From: Albimonas sp036154955
Lineage (GTDB): Bacteria > Pseudomonadota > Alphaproteobacteria > Rhodobacterales > Rhodobacteraceae
Direction of reading: 5' to 3'
DNA length: 64,000 nt
Assembly: GCA_036154955.1 (NCBI GenBank)
Contig: JAYZWL010000004.1
Location: forward strand, 13,231-77,230
Below, piece after piece: positions 33,093-42,530 of this stretch. The notes under the pieces are model-generated. The model ran no database searches and was not told the DNA's origin. It saw only the letters and a list, made by a program, of their open reading frames with translations. Numbering within the stretch: the stretch's first letter is position 1; every line of letters starts with the position of its first letter. A program made the translations under genes and the position numbers.

Positions 33093-34319
33093 ATGGCGAT
33101 GCGGCCGGAGATACGCGCGGTGGCGCCCATCCTGATCGGGGCGGCGGCGATGCTGTCGCTGACCATGGGGCTGCGGCAGAGCCTGGGGCTGTTCATCCCG
33201 GCGATGACCTCCGACATCGGCATCACCGTCACCCAGTTCACGCTGGCCATCTCCGCGCAGAACCTGGCCTGGGGCGTGTTCCAGCCGCTGGTCGGCGGGC
33301 TCGCCGCCCGGACCGGCTACCGGCCGGTGATGGTCGCCGGGGCAGGCGTCTACGCCGCCGGCATGGCGGTGATGGCCGCGGCGCAGGGCATGTGGACGGT
33401 GCTGCTGGGCGCGGGGCTGCTGGTGGGGCTGGGCATGGCCTGCGCCTCCACCGCCATGTCGATGGCGGTGACCGCGCGCTCGGTCCCCGCCTCGGTGCGC
33501 TCGGTCGCGCTGGGAGGGGTGTCGGCGGCGGGCTCGCTGGGCGCGCTGATCGCGGCCCCGCTGGGGCAGGCGGTGATGCAGGCCTGGGACTGGCGCGCGG
33601 CGCTGGCGGTGTTCTTCGCCCTGGCGCTGGCGATCCTGCCCGCGGCCTGGATGGCCGGCCGGGTCGACCGGCTTCCCGCCCCGCCGCCCGCCCCCGAAAG
33701 CGCCGACGGCCTGTCGGCCCGCGGCGCGCTGGGCATGGCCTTCGGCAACGCCAATTTCCTGGTGATGACCGGCGCCTATTTCGTCTGCGGGATGCAGCTG
33801 ATCTTCCTGACCACGCATCTGCCCTCCTATCTCGCGCTGTGCGGCGCGGACCCGATGCTCGCCGCCACCGCGCTGGGCGTGATCGGAGGCATGAACGTCG
33901 CCGGCTCCCTGTTCTTCGGCTGGGCCGGGGGGCGGTGGTCCAAGCAGGCGCTGCTGGGTTGCATCTATCTGGGCCGGTCGCTGGTGCTCGCCTGGTTCTT
34001 CACCCGCTGGCCGACGCCGGAGACGACCGTGATCTTCGCCGCGCTGATGGGGTTCCTCTGGCTCGGCGTCAGCCCGTTGATCGCCGGGTCGGTGGCCGAG
34101 ACCTTCGGGCTGCGCTGGCAGGCGATGCTGCAGGGCATGACCTTCTGCTGGCACCAGCTGGGCAGCTTCCTCGGCGCCATCGGCGGCGGGCTGGTCTTCG
34201 ACGCCTTCGGCAACTACGACCTCGCCGTCCAGATCGGCGTCGGGCTGGGGCTGGTGGCGGGCGTGGTGCAGATCGCCTTCGCCCTGGGCCGACCGCCGCG
34301 CGCCCCGCTGCCGGCCTGA
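33093..34319 (+). CDS. MFS transporter
   Basis: A 408-residue major-facilitator transporter with twelve predicted helices. The loop-2 signature appears as GGLAARTGYRPVM, and the family is most like oxalate/formate antiporter-type and monocarboxylate-like MFS proteins (GLRQSLGLFIPAMTSDIG). The central loop is about residues 190-210. GAGGAGA lies 6 nt before the ATG. It is divergent from the RidA-family gene and precedes an ABC operon by about 220 bp. The substrate is unknown. Confidence 0.88.
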   Translation: MAMRPEIRAVAPILIGAAAMLSLTMGLRQSLGLFIPAMTSDIGITVTQFTLAISAQNLAWGVFQPLVGGLAARTGYRPVMVAGAGVYAAGMAVMAAAQGMWTVLLGAGLLVGLGMACASTAMSMAVTARSVPASVRSVALGGVSAAGSLGALIAAPLGQAVMQAWDWRAALAVFFALALAILPAAWMAGRVDRLPAPPPAPESADGLSARGALGMAFGNANFLVMTGAYFVCGMQLIFLTTHLPSYLALCGADPMLAATALGVIGGMNVAGSLFFGWAGGRWSKQALLGCIYLGRSLVLAWFFTRWPTPETTVIFAALMGFLWLGVSPLIAGSVAETFGLRWQAMLQGMTFCWHQLGSFLGAIGGGLVFDAFGNYDLAVQIGVGLGLVAGVVQIAFALGRPPRAPLPA

Positions 34320-34542
34320 TCTCCGGGCGGGCCCCGAGTCGCGGAAACAGTCCGCCGCCCCCGCCCGCCATTCGCGCCGTTTCCGCGGCGATGGATTTCG
34401 CGCCACACTCAGCCCCGGGCGCGTCCAGGGCGCCTGCGCCGCGGGCGCCCGCGGCAAATATTCCGCATCCGCGAAATGTCCTCTGGCGCCCGCGCGCGCG
34501 CCCCGCCAAACTCCCCCCCGCCGGACAACGAGGGAGAGGAAC

Positions 34543-35559
34543 ATGACCTCCAACACGCTTCGCGCGGCGCTCGTCGCCGCCGTCTCCGCCGCGGCGCTCG
34601 CCGCCCCCGCCCATGCGCTTGAGAAGGTGAAGTTCGGGACCAACTGGGTCGCCGAAGCCGAGCATGGCGGCTACTACCAGGCCGCCGCCGACGGCACCTA
34701 CGAGGCCTGCGGCATCGAGGTCGAGATCATCCCCGGCGGCCCGCAGGTCAACAACCGCGCGCTGATGCTGGCCGGCAAGATCGACTTCTCCATGGGCGGC
34801 AACATGCTCCAGGCCTTCTCCGCGGTGAAGGAGGGCATCCCGCTCAAGGTCGTGGCCGCCCACTTCCAGAAGGAACCGCAGGTCATCCTGACCCATCCGG
34901 GCGCGGCCTCGTCCTTCGAGGACCTCAAGAACCTGCCGACCCTGTTCCTGGGCGACAACGGTTATCAGTCCTACTACCAGTGGATGATCACCGCCTTCGG
35001 CTTCAAGCCGGAGCAGCGCAAGCCCTACACCTTCAACCCCGCCCCCTTCATCGCCGACAAGCAGTCGGGCCAGCAGGGCTACGTCACCTCGGAGCCCTTC
35101 GCGGTGGAGCGGGAGGGCGGCTTCAAGCCCGACGTCTACGTGATCGCGGACGAGGGCTTCTCGACCTACGCGACGACGGTGGAGACCATGCAGGCCACCA
35201 TCGACGCCAAGCCCGAAGTGGTGAAATGCTTCGTGGAGGGCTCGTCCATCGGCTGGGCCAACTACCTCTACGGCGACCCGTCCAAGGGCAACGCGCTGAT
35301 CCAGGAGCATAACAAGGACATGTCCATGGAGCAGATCGAGTTCTCGATCCAGGCCATGAAGGACTACGGCATCGTCGATTCCGGCGACACCGAGACCATG
35401 GGCATCGGCGCCATGACCGACGCGCGCATGCAGGACTTCTACGACAAGATGGTGGCCGCCGGCGTGGTCGAGCCGGGCCTCGACCTCTCCAAGGTCTACA
35501 CGCTGGAGTTCTCCAACACCGGCGCGGCGCTGGAGACGAAGAAGAAGCTGGTCGAGTGA
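34543..35559 (+). CDS. ABC transporter substrate-binding protein (NMT1/THI5-like)
   Basis: A 338-residue periplasmic binding protein with a signal peptide ending AHA-LEKV (about residue 25). The NMT1/THI5-like fold begins VKFGTNWVAEAEHGGYYQAAADG, and a PQVNNRALMLAGKIDFSMGGN block follows. Such proteins bind pyrimidines, taurine-like or nitrate-like ligands; linkage to a cytosine-deaminase-like enzyme favours a heterocycle (inference). GAGGGAGAGG sits upstream of the ATG. Its stop overlaps the GTG start of the ATPase. Confidence 0.88.
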   Translation: MTSNTLRAALVAAVSAAALAAPAHALEKVKFGTNWVAEAEHGGYYQAAADGTYEACGIEVEIIPGGPQVNNRALMLAGKIDFSMGGNMLQAFSAVKEGIPLKVVAAHFQKEPQVILTHPGAASSFEDLKNLPTLFLGDNGYQSYYQWMITAFGFKPEQRKPYTFNPAPFIADKQSGQQGYVTSEPFAVEREGGFKPDVYVIADEGFSTYATTVETMQATIDAKPEVVKCFVEGSSIGWANYLYGDPSKGNALIQEHNKDMSMEQIEFSIQAMKDYGIVDSGDTETMGIGAMTDARMQDFYDKMVAAGVVEPGLDLSKVYTLEFSNTGAALETKKKLVE

Positions 35560-36401
35560 CCGACGGATCCTTGAAACCGGGGGCGGCGGGGGAACCCGCC
35601 GCCTCCCTGTCGTCCGCCGCCGCCGCGCGCGCCGCGCGGGCGCCGGTGCTGTCGATCCGCAACGTCACCAAGGTCTTCGGCCGCGACGTGGTCGCGCTGC
35701 GCGGCATGTCGCTGGACGTGCGCCAGGGCGATTTCATCTCGCTGCTCGGCCCGTCGGGCTGCGGCAAGTCCACGGCCCTGCGGCTGGTGGCCGGGCTGAT
35801 GCACCCCACCGCCGGCAAGATCGAGTGGCAGGGGCAGGGCGCGGGCCCCGACGACGGGGGCCTCGGCGTGGTGTTCCAGGAACCCACGCTGATGCCCTGG
35901 GCCACCGTCGAGCATAACGTCTGGCTGCCGCTGCGCCTCAAGGGCCGCAAGCTGGCCGACTGCCGGGCCGATATCGAGGACGCGCTGGCGACCGTCGGCC
36001 TCACCGGCTTCGGCGGCGCGTATCCGCGCGAGCTTTCGGGCGGCATGAAGATGCGCGTCTCCATCGCGCGCGCCATGGTCACGAAACCCCGGCTGATCCT
36101 GATGGACGAGCCTTTCGCCGCGCTGGACGAGATCACCCGCTTCAAGCTCAACAACGACCTGCTGGCGATGCGGGCCAAGCTGAACTGCACGGTGATCTTC
36201 GTGACCCATTCGGTGTTCGAGAGCGTGTTCCTCTCGGACCGCATCGTGGTCATGGCCGCCCGTCCGGGCCGGGTCATCGCCGAGCTGAACGTCGACGAGC
36301 CCTATCCGCGCACCGAAACCTTCCGCACCTCGGCCGAATACGCCGCGCAGTGCCGGGCGACCTCCGACGCGCTGGGCCTCGCCATGGAGGGCGCGCATTG
36401 A
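35556..36401 (+). CDS. ABC transporter ATP-binding protein
   Basis: A 281-residue nucleotide-binding subunit of the nitrate/taurine/pyrimidine type: Walker A GPSGCGKST, signature ELSGGMKMRVSIARA and Walker B LILMDEPFAALDE, with a His switch in FVTHSVFES. A roughly 30-residue low-complexity N-terminus precedes the domain. The GTG at 35556 overlaps the preceding stop, and its own stop overlaps the permease TTG; translation through the operon is therefore coupled. Confidence 0.9.
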   Translation: MTDGSLKPGAAGEPAASLSSAAAARAARAPVLSIRNVTKVFGRDVVALRGMSLDVRQGDFISLLGPSGCGKSTALRLVAGLMHPTAGKIEWQGQGAGPDDGGLGVVFQEPTLMPWATVEHNVWLPLRLKGRKLADCRADIEDALATVGLTGFGGAYPRELSGGMKMRVSIARAMVTKPRLILMDEPFAALDEITRFKLNNDLLAMRAKLNCTVIFVTHSVFESVFLSDRIVVMAARPGRVIAELNVDEPYPRTETFRTSAEYAAQCRATSDALGLAMEGAH

Positions 36402-37279
36402 CCGTCCGCGACACCGATCCGACCCTGATCGACGCCGAGGAACTGGCCCGCCAGCGCGCCCAGCGGCTCGACCGCATCGCGCGCTGGGCGCTGCCGGCGC
36501 TGATGCTGGTCGGCGCCGTGGCCTTCTGGCAATGGCGGGTCGAGGCGGCGCAGATCCCGCATTACATCCTGCCCAGCCCCGCCCGCGTCTGGGCCTCGCT
36601 GGTCGAGAACGGCGCGACGCTGTTCGACAGTTGGCTGATCACCGTGCAGACCACGCTGCTCGCGCTCTTCGCCGCGGTGATCGGCGGGGCCGGGCTCGCC
36701 ATGATCTTCAACCAGTCCCGCTGGGCGGAGATGAGCTTCTACCCCTTCGCCGTCATCCTGCAGGTGACGCCGGTGGTGGCGGTGGCCCCGCTGATCCTGA
36801 TCTATGTCTCCGACATCGACCTCGGGGTCTTCGTGATCCCCGAAAAGGTGGTGGGGATGCTGATCGTGTCCTGGATCGTGGCCTTCTTCCCGATCCTGTC
36901 GAACACCACGCTCGGCCTGCGATCGGCCGACCACAACCTGCGCGACCTGTTCTCCATCTACGGCGCGACCCGCTGGCAGCGGCTGCGCTATCTCCAGATC
37001 CCCGCCGCGCTGCCCTATTTCCTCGGCGGCCTGCGCATCGCGGGCGGCCTCAGCCTGATCGGCGCCGTGGTGGCGGAGTTCGTGGCGGGCACCGGCGGCA
37101 TGGGCTCCGGCCTCGCCTTCCGGATCCTGGAGGCCAACTACCGCCTGAAGACCGACCTCGCCTTCGCGGCCCTGATCCTGATCGCGCTGACCGGCGTGCT
37201 GATCTTCGCCGTCCTCTCCTTCGTCAGCCATCTTCTGCTGCGCAAGTGGCACGAGAGCGCCATCAAACGCGAGGTCTGA
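36398..37279 (+). CDS. ABC transporter permease
   Basis: A 293-residue inner-membrane permease with about six to seven hydrophobic segments and the BPD EAA-type loop near LRDLFSIYGATRWQRLRYLQIPAALPYF (about residues 180-207). I take the TTG at 36398, which overlaps the preceding stop (ATTGA), rather than the in-frame codon at 36350. It completes the importer whose cargo is probably processed by the deaminase-like enzyme encoded next. Confidence 0.87.
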   Translation: MTVRDTDPTLIDAEELARQRAQRLDRIARWALPALMLVGAVAFWQWRVEAAQIPHYILPSPARVWASLVENGATLFDSWLITVQTTLLALFAAVIGGAGLAMIFNQSRWAEMSFYPFAVILQVTPVVAVAPLILIYVSDIDLGVFVIPEKVVGMLIVSWIVAFFPILSNTTLGLRSADHNLRDLFSIYGATRWQRLRYLQIPAALPYFLGGLRIAGGLSLIGAVVAEFVAGTGGMGSGLAFRILEANYRLKTDLAFAALILIALTGVLIFAVLSFVSHLLLRKWHESAIKREV

Positions 37280-37283
37280 GCCC

Positions 37284-38564
37284 ATGGACTTCCTCGACCT
37301 GCCCGAAGCCGGCCGCCTCCGGCTGATGAACCTGCGCGCGCCCGGGCCCCTGCTGGGGCGGCCCGGCGCGCTGGTCTCCACCGACCTGACCCTCGAAGGC
37401 GGCAAGATCGTGGAGAACGACGCCCGCGCCGACGAGGTGGAGGTCGACATGGGCGGGCGCATCGTCTTCCCCTGCTTCGTCGACGCGCACACCCATATCG
37501 ACAAGGGCCATATCTGGCCCCGCTCCCCCAATCCCGACGGCACCTTCATGGGCGCGCTCAACACCGTGGGCGACGACCGCCGGGCCCGCTGGGGGGCGGA
37601 GGACGTGCGCCGGCGCGCCGACTTCTCCCTGCGCTGCGCCTGGGCCCATGGCACCAAGTCCCTGCGCACCCATCTCGACAGCGCGCCCCCGCAGGAGGAC
37701 ATCTCCTGGCCCGTGTTCCGGGAGCTGCGGGAGGACTGGGCCGGCTGCATCGACCTTCAGGCGGTCTGCCTCGTGGGCGTGGACTTCGTCGCCGACACCC
37801 CCGCCTGGCGCAATCTCGCGCAGGTGGTGAAGGGGTCGGGCGGGGTGCTGGGCACGGTGACCTATCCGGTCCCCGACATCGACCGGCGGCTCGACATCTT
37901 CTTCGAGACCGCGGGAAATCTGGGCCTCGACGCCGACTTCCATGTCGACGAGACCATGGACCCCGGCTCCGCCACCCTGCGCGCCATCGCGCGGGCCGTG
38001 GGGCGGACCGGCTTCGCGGGCAAGGTCAATTGCGGGCACTGCTGTTCGCTGTCCACGCAGGAGGAGTCCGTGGCGCTGGAGACGCTGGACTACTGCGCCT
38101 CCGCCGGGCTTTCGATCACCTCGCTTTCGATGTGCAACATGTATCTCCAGGACCGCCACGGCGGGCGCACCCCCCGCGGCCGCGGCGTGACCCTGGTGCA
38201 CGAGGCCCGCGCCCGCGGCATCCCCGTCATCTTCGCCTCCGACAACACCCGCGATCCGTTCTACGCCTATGGCGACCTCGACATGCTGGAGGTGATGCGC
38301 GAGGCGACGCGGATCTGTCATCTCGACCACTCGCGCGAGGACTGGATCGAGGCCTTCCTCACCGCCCCGGCCGAGGCCTGCGGCTTCGAGACCCCCAGCC
38401 TCGACCCCGGCGCGCCCGCCGATCTGGTGATCTGCCGCGCCCGGTCCTGGACCGAGCTTTTCGCCCGCCCCCAGTCCGACCGCATCGTGCTGCGCGCCGG
38501 CCGCGCCATTGACCGCACCCTGCCGGACTACGCCGAACTCGACGACCTGATGGAGCCCGCATGA
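37284..38564 (+). CDS. Cytosine deaminase-like amidohydrolase
   Basis: A 426-residue amidohydrolase-superfamily enzyme close to CodA. Metal ligands are recognisable: HxH in DAHTHIDKGH (about residue 71), H-x-x-E in FHVDET, His in CGHCCSLS and Asp in ASDNTRDPF. These match the E. coli CodA pattern (H61/H63, H214-E217, H246, D313). It sits inside an ABC-importer/FAD-oxidoreductase operon, so the substrate may be a pyrimidine or another ring with an amidine or amide bond. GAGG lies 9 nt upstream. The ATG overlap with the next gene is 4 nt. Confidence 0.85.
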   Translation: MDFLDLPEAGRLRLMNLRAPGPLLGRPGALVSTDLTLEGGKIVENDARADEVEVDMGGRIVFPCFVDAHTHIDKGHIWPRSPNPDGTFMGALNTVGDDRRARWGAEDVRRRADFSLRCAWAHGTKSLRTHLDSAPPQEDISWPVFRELREDWAGCIDLQAVCLVGVDFVADTPAWRNLAQVVKGSGGVLGTVTYPVPDIDRRLDIFFETAGNLGLDADFHVDETMDPGSATLRAIARAVGRTGFAGKVNCGHCCSLSTQEESVALETLDYCASAGLSITSLSMCNMYLQDRHGGRTPRGRGVTLVHEARARGIPVIFASDNTRDPFYAYGDLDMLEVMREATRICHLDHSREDWIEAFLTAPAEACGFETPSLDPGAPADLVICRARSWTELFARPQSDRIVLRAGRAIDRTLPDYAELDDLMEPA

Positions 38565-39958
38565 CCCCCAACATCGCCGCCGCCAAGGAGGCGCTGTCGC
38601 ACCTGGATCTGGACGACAAGCCGGCCTCCGTCAAAGCCAAGAGCCGGGATTTCTTCTGGTATTCGCCGGTGCTCAAGCCCCGTCTCGACCATCTGGTCGG
38701 CGACTTCGTGGTTTCGCCCCGCTCCGAGGCCGAGGTGATCGAGGTCCTGCGCGTCTGCTACGAGCACGACGTCCCCGTCACCACCCGCGGCTCGGGCACC
38801 GGCAATTACGGGCAGGCCATGCCGCTCGCCGGCGGCTGCGTCCTGCACATGCGCCACATGAACAAGGTGCGGGAGATCCATCCCGGCCGCGTCATCGTGG
38901 AGCCCGGCTGCATCCTGCGCGACCTCGACGCCGAGACCATCCGCGAAAGCGGGCAGGAGATCCGCATGTTCTCCTCCACCTACGCCACGGCCACCGTCGG
39001 CGGCTTCATCGCCGGCGGTTCGGGGGGCGTGGGCTCGGTCCGCTGGGGGCAGCTTCGCGATCTGGGCAACATCATCCGCCTGCGCGTGGTGACGATGGAG
39101 GCAGAACCCCGCGTGCTGGAATTCACCGGGGAGGAGCTGCACCGCGTCTCCCACGCCTACGGCACCAACGGCATCATCACCGAACTCGAACTGCCGCTGG
39201 CGCCCTCCTACGCCTGGACCGACGTGCTGGTCGGCTTCGACGATTTCATGGACGCGGCCAAGTGGGCGGAGGATCTGGGGAACCAGGACGGCATCCTCAC
39301 CAAGCTGATCACGCCGGTCGAGGCGCCGATCCCCCACGATTATTTCCTGCGCATCCAGTCCCGTATCCGCCGCGACCAACATGTGGTGATCGTGATGGTG
39401 GCGCCGCATAACATGGACGCCTTCCTCACCTACGCCGCCCGCCATCGGGGGGCGGAGATCATCTATCGCTCCGACGCCGTGACGGCGGAGGAGAAGAAGG
39501 CCTTCGGCGTCGCCTACGAATACGCCTGGAACCACACCACCCTGCGCGGCCTGCGGGTCGATCCGACCATCACCTATCTTCAGGTCCGCTACGAGGATCT
39601 GGCCCAGGTGCAGGCGATCCGCGACCGCTTCGGCGAGGAGGTCCCCCAGCATCTCGAAGGCATCCGCATGAACGGCCGGATGCGCTTCGCGGGCCTTCCG
39701 ATCGTGCGCTTCTCCACCGAAGAGCGGCTGGAGGAGATCGTGCGCATCCATGAGGACATGGGCTGCCTGATCTTCAACCCGCACCGCTACACGCTGGAGG
39801 AAGGCGGCCGGCAGTCCGCGGACGCCCGCCAACTGGATTTCAAGCGCGAGGCCGACCCCAAGGGTCTGCTCAATCCGGGGAAAATGATCACCTGGGACGC
39901 GCCCGACTTCAACTATTCCGAGGTCTATCGGTACTCGGGAATGCGACCGGCGGGCTGA
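38561..39958 (+). CDS. FAD-linked oxidase/oxidoreductase (FAD_binding_4 type)
   Basis: A 465-residue flavoprotein with the p-cresol methylhydroxylase/VAO-type FAD domain: SPRSEAEVIEVLRVCYEHDVPVTTRGSGTGNYGQAM (about residues 48-90) and GGFIAGGSGG further on. The C-terminal cap ends in LDFKREADPKGLLNPGKM, normal for lactate/glycolate-oxidase-like members. The start overlaps the deaminase-like gene by 4 nt (ATGA). The substrate is unknown; it probably oxidises a product of the imported compound. An 8-bp hairpin follows its stop. Confidence 0.87.
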   Translation: MTPNIAAAKEALSHLDLDDKPASVKAKSRDFFWYSPVLKPRLDHLVGDFVVSPRSEAEVIEVLRVCYEHDVPVTTRGSGTGNYGQAMPLAGGCVLHMRHMNKVREIHPGRVIVEPGCILRDLDAETIRESGQEIRMFSSTYATATVGGFIAGGSGGVGSVRWGQLRDLGNIIRLRVVTMEAEPRVLEFTGEELHRVSHAYGTNGIITELELPLAPSYAWTDVLVGFDDFMDAAKWAEDLGNQDGILTKLITPVEAPIPHDYFLRIQSRIRRDQHVVIVMVAPHNMDAFLTYAARHRGAEIIYRSDAVTAEEKKAFGVAYEYAWNHTTLRGLRVDPTITYLQVRYEDLAQVQAIRDRFGEEVPQHLEGIRMNGRMRFAGLPIVRFSTEERLEEIVRIHEDMGCLIFNPHRYTLEEGGRQSADARQLDFKREADPKGLLNPGKMITWDAPDFNYSEVYRYSGMRPAG

Positions 39959-39960
39959 GA

Positions 39961-39984
39961 CCCCGCCGCCCCTTCCCGGCGGGG
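39961..39984 (+). terminator. Possible transcript end after the FAD-oxidoreductase gene
   Basis: CCCCGCCG and CGGCGGGG arms with an 8-nt loop lie three bases after the stop. No T-tract is present, so this may only stabilise the 3' end. Confidence 0.35.
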
Positions 39985-40063
39985 CGGGAAGGGGGCGCGC
40001 CGACCTCCCCGCCGCCCACCGGCGCCGCGGAGCTCGCGGCGTCGGCGACCACGGGGCCTCGCC

Positions 40064-40747
40064 ATGCGCGCCCTCCTGATCTACTGCCACCCCTCTCCCG
40101 AAAGCTTCAACCACGCAATCGCGCAGACCGTGACCGCCCGCCTGCGCGGCGGCGGGGCGGAAGTCCGGATGCTCGACCTCTACGACGAAGGCTTCGACCC
40201 GGTGATGACCCGGCCCCGATGGGAGGGCTATGCCGGGGAGAGCCCCGACCGCGCCGCGCTCTCCGCCCATGTCGAGGCGCTGCGCTGGGCCGATACGCTG
40301 GTCTTCGTCTACCCGACCTGGTGGTATGGCCCGCCGGCGATGCTGAAGGGCTGGCTCGACCGGGCCATGCTGCCGGGCGTGGCCTTCAACCTGCCGGATG
40401 CCGGGCCGATCACCCCGGCGCTGACCCATATCCGTCGGCTCGCGGCGTTCACCACCTGCGGGGCCTCGCGCTGGCTGACCTGGGCGATGGGCGCGCCGGG
40501 GCGGCGGATCCTGCTGCGGGGCCTGCGCTCCTGCTGCGCGCCGACCTGCCGGACCCATTTCGCGGCGCATTACTCCATGGACGCCTCCACCCCCGAAAGC
40601 CGCGCCCGGCATCTTGCACGCGTCGTCCGGGAATGCGACCGGATGCTGACGGGCGCCGGTCTGCGCGCCCCGGAGCCGGACCGTTCCCCGTCCCGCGCGC
40701 CGCGCCGTCCCGCGGCCGCCCCGCAAGGAGACCCCGCCGATGCCTGA
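40064..40747 (+). CDS. NAD(P)H-dependent oxidoreductase (flavodoxin fold)
   Basis: A 227-residue protein of the NQO1/KefF/MdaB-like flavodoxin-fold family. CHPSPESFNHAIAQTV (phosphate-binding, residue about 8), WADTLVFVYPTWWYGPPAMLKGWLDR and FTTCGASRW fit flavin binding. It probably reduces a quinone-like or flavin-linked acceptor with NAD(P)H. The last about 30 residues are Pro/Arg-rich. It overlaps the following oxygenase gene by 8 nt, so the two are probably cotranscribed, about 105 bp behind the FAD-oxidoreductase gene. Confidence 0.85.
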   Translation: MRALLIYCHPSPESFNHAIAQTVTARLRGGGAEVRMLDLYDEGFDPVMTRPRWEGYAGESPDRAALSAHVEALRWADTLVFVYPTWWYGPPAMLKGWLDRAMLPGVAFNLPDAGPITPALTHIRRLAAFTTCGASRWLTWAMGAPGRRILLRGLRSCCAPTCRTHFAAHYSMDASTPESRARHLARVVRECDRMLTGAGLRAPEPDRSPSRAPRRPAAAPQGDPADA

Positions 40748-41705
40748 CGCGCCCGCCATCCCGCTGCTCGATTTCTCCCGCTTCCGCGAGGGCGACGTCG
40801 CCGCCCGCGCGGCCTTCGCGGCCGAGCTGGGGGCCGCCTGCCGGGACACCGGGTTCTTCCTGCTGACCAACACCGGCATTCTCAACGCGAGGCGCACCGC
40901 GATCTTCTCCGTCGCCCGCGACTTCTTCCGCATGTCGCAGGAGAAGAAGGACGCGGTCGCCATCGCCCATTCGCCGCATAATCGCGGCTACGTCGCCTCG
41001 AAGGTGGAGGCGCTGGACCCCGCCTCCGGCCAGGCCGACGCGAAGGAGGCGTTCAACATCGGGCTGGATCTGGCGGCCGACCACCCCGCGGTGGCGGCGG
41101 GAGAGCCGTTCCGGGGCGTGAACCTGTGGCCCAAGGGGGGCGAGCCCGCCTTCAAGCCCGAATGCCTCGGCTGGTATGACGCCTGCCTCGCGCTGGGGGC
41201 GGAGCTGCACCAGGCCTTCGCCATCGACCTCGGCCTGCCGGAGGACTGGTTCGCCGACAAGTTCCGCGCGCCGATGGCGACCCTGCGCCTGCTGCGCTAC
41301 CCGGCGGGCGGGGAGGGGATCGGCGCGGGCGCGCATTCCGACTACGGCTCGGTCACGCTGCTGGCCACCGACGGTGTCGCCGGGCTGCAGGTGCAGCCGC
41401 GGGCCCTGCGCGGGTCGGGGGAGTGGCTCGACGTGCCCTCCGTGCCGGGCGCCTTCGTGGTCAATATCGGCGACTGCCTGCAGCGCTGGACCAACGACCT
41501 CTACGTCTCCACCCCGCATCGGGTGCTGGCCCCGGCGCAGGAGCGGTTTTCGGTCGCCTTCTTCCTCGACCCCGACCCCGACGCGGTGATCGCGGCGCCC
41601 CCGGTCTGCGTGCCGGAGGGCGAGACGCCGCGCCATGCGCCGATCACCGGGGCCGAGCATCTGGCCGAACGGCTGAACGCAACCTATGCGCACCGTGCGC
41701 AGTAA
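40740..41705 (+). CDS. Isopenicillin-N-synthase-like Fe(II)/2-oxoglutarate-type oxygenase
   Basis: A 321-residue non-haem iron oxygenase. The facial triad is seen as HxD in GAGAHSDYGSVTLL (about residue 199) and His in YVSTPHRVL (about residue 261), and the 2-oxoglutarate Arg in RFSVAFF. The N-terminal DIOX_N-like PLLDFSRFREGD region is present. Bacterial members hydroxylate or demethylate small nitrogenous compounds. Placement in the CodA-like/creatininase-like block suggests ring or side-chain oxidation before amide hydrolysis (inference). It overlaps the upstream gene by 8 nt. Confidence 0.87.
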   Translation: MPDAPAIPLLDFSRFREGDVAARAAFAAELGAACRDTGFFLLTNTGILNARRTAIFSVARDFFRMSQEKKDAVAIAHSPHNRGYVASKVEALDPASGQADAKEAFNIGLDLAADHPAVAAGEPFRGVNLWPKGGEPAFKPECLGWYDACLALGAELHQAFAIDLGLPEDWFADKFRAPMATLRLLRYPAGGEGIGAGAHSDYGSVTLLATDGVAGLQVQPRALRGSGEWLDVPSVPGAFVVNIGDCLQRWTNDLYVSTPHRVLAPAQERFSVAFFLDPDPDAVIAAPPVCVPEGETPRHAPITGAEHLAERLNATYAHRAQ

Positions 41706-41717
41706 GTGAGGGAATCG

Positions 41718-42530
41718 ATGCGCCGCCTGCATTGGTCGGACTACTCCACGCTGGACTACGCCGACATCGACCCCGCCCGGACCATCGCCATCCTGCCCAC
41801 CGCCGCCATCGAGCAGCACGGCCCGCATCTGCCGGTGGGGGTGGATACCGAGATCAATCTCGGGATGCTGCGCGAGGTCTGCGCGCGGGTTCCCGACGAT
41901 CTCGACATCCGCATCCTGCCGGTGCAGGCGGTGGGCAAGTCGAACGAGCATCTGCACGCGTCCGGCACCCTGACCCTGACCGCCGAGACGGCGTTGAAGG
42001 CCTGGGTGGAGATCGGGCTGTCGGTGGCCCGCGCCGGGGTGCGCAAGCTGGTCATCGTGAACTCCCACGGCGGCAATCTCGACCTGGTCTCGATCGTGAC
42101 GCGGGAGCTGCGGGTGCGGGCCGGGATGCTGGCGGTGCGCTGCCAGTGGGGGGCGTTCGGGCATCCCGAGGGGATGCTCTCGGAACGCGAGCGGACCTAC
42201 GGGATCCATGGCGGCGACGCCGAGACCTCGCTGATGCTGCATTTCCGGCCGGAGCTGGTGCGGATGGAGCGGGCGACTGATTTCGTCTCCTCCGCCGAGG
42301 GCATGGGGAATTTCCGCTGGCTGCGGCCGACGGGCTCGGTGGCCTATGGCTGGATCGCGAAGGACCTGAACCGGGACGGCACGGTGGGCGACGCCTCCGC
42401 CGCGACGGCCGAGAAGGGGGCGGCGATCGCGGCCCATCAGGCGCAGGGCTTCCTGGAGCTGTTGCGGGAGGTCGAGGCGGTGGATCTCGACGGTTTCGCG
42501 GCCTTCGCCGATCCTCCGCCGGGGGCCTGA
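41718..42530 (+). CDS. Creatininase family amidohydrolase
   Basis: A 270-residue member of the creatininase/FAPy-deformylase fold. Metal-site motifs are EQHGPHLPVGVDT (Glu, His, Asp, about residues 30-42), NSHGGN and the late Glu in GGDAETSLML. ATG 41718 has GAGGGA upstream; a GTG at 41706 adds four residues. It is the last gene of the catabolic block, 12 nt after the oxygenase gene. Substrates of relatives include creatinine and formamidopyrimidines; the exact compound here is not predictable. A terminator hairpin lies about 250 bp downstream. Confidence 0.87.
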   Translation: MRRLHWSDYSTLDYADIDPARTIAILPTAAIEQHGPHLPVGVDTEINLGMLREVCARVPDDLDIRILPVQAVGKSNEHLHASGTLTLTAETALKAWVEIGLSVARAGVRKLVIVNSHGGNLDLVSIVTRELRVRAGMLAVRCQWGAFGHPEGMLSERERTYGIHGGDAETSLMLHFRPELVRMERATDFVSSAEGMGNFRWLRPTGSVAYGWIAKDLNRDGTVGDASAATAEKGAAIAAHQAQGFLELLREVEAVDLDGFAAFADPPPGA

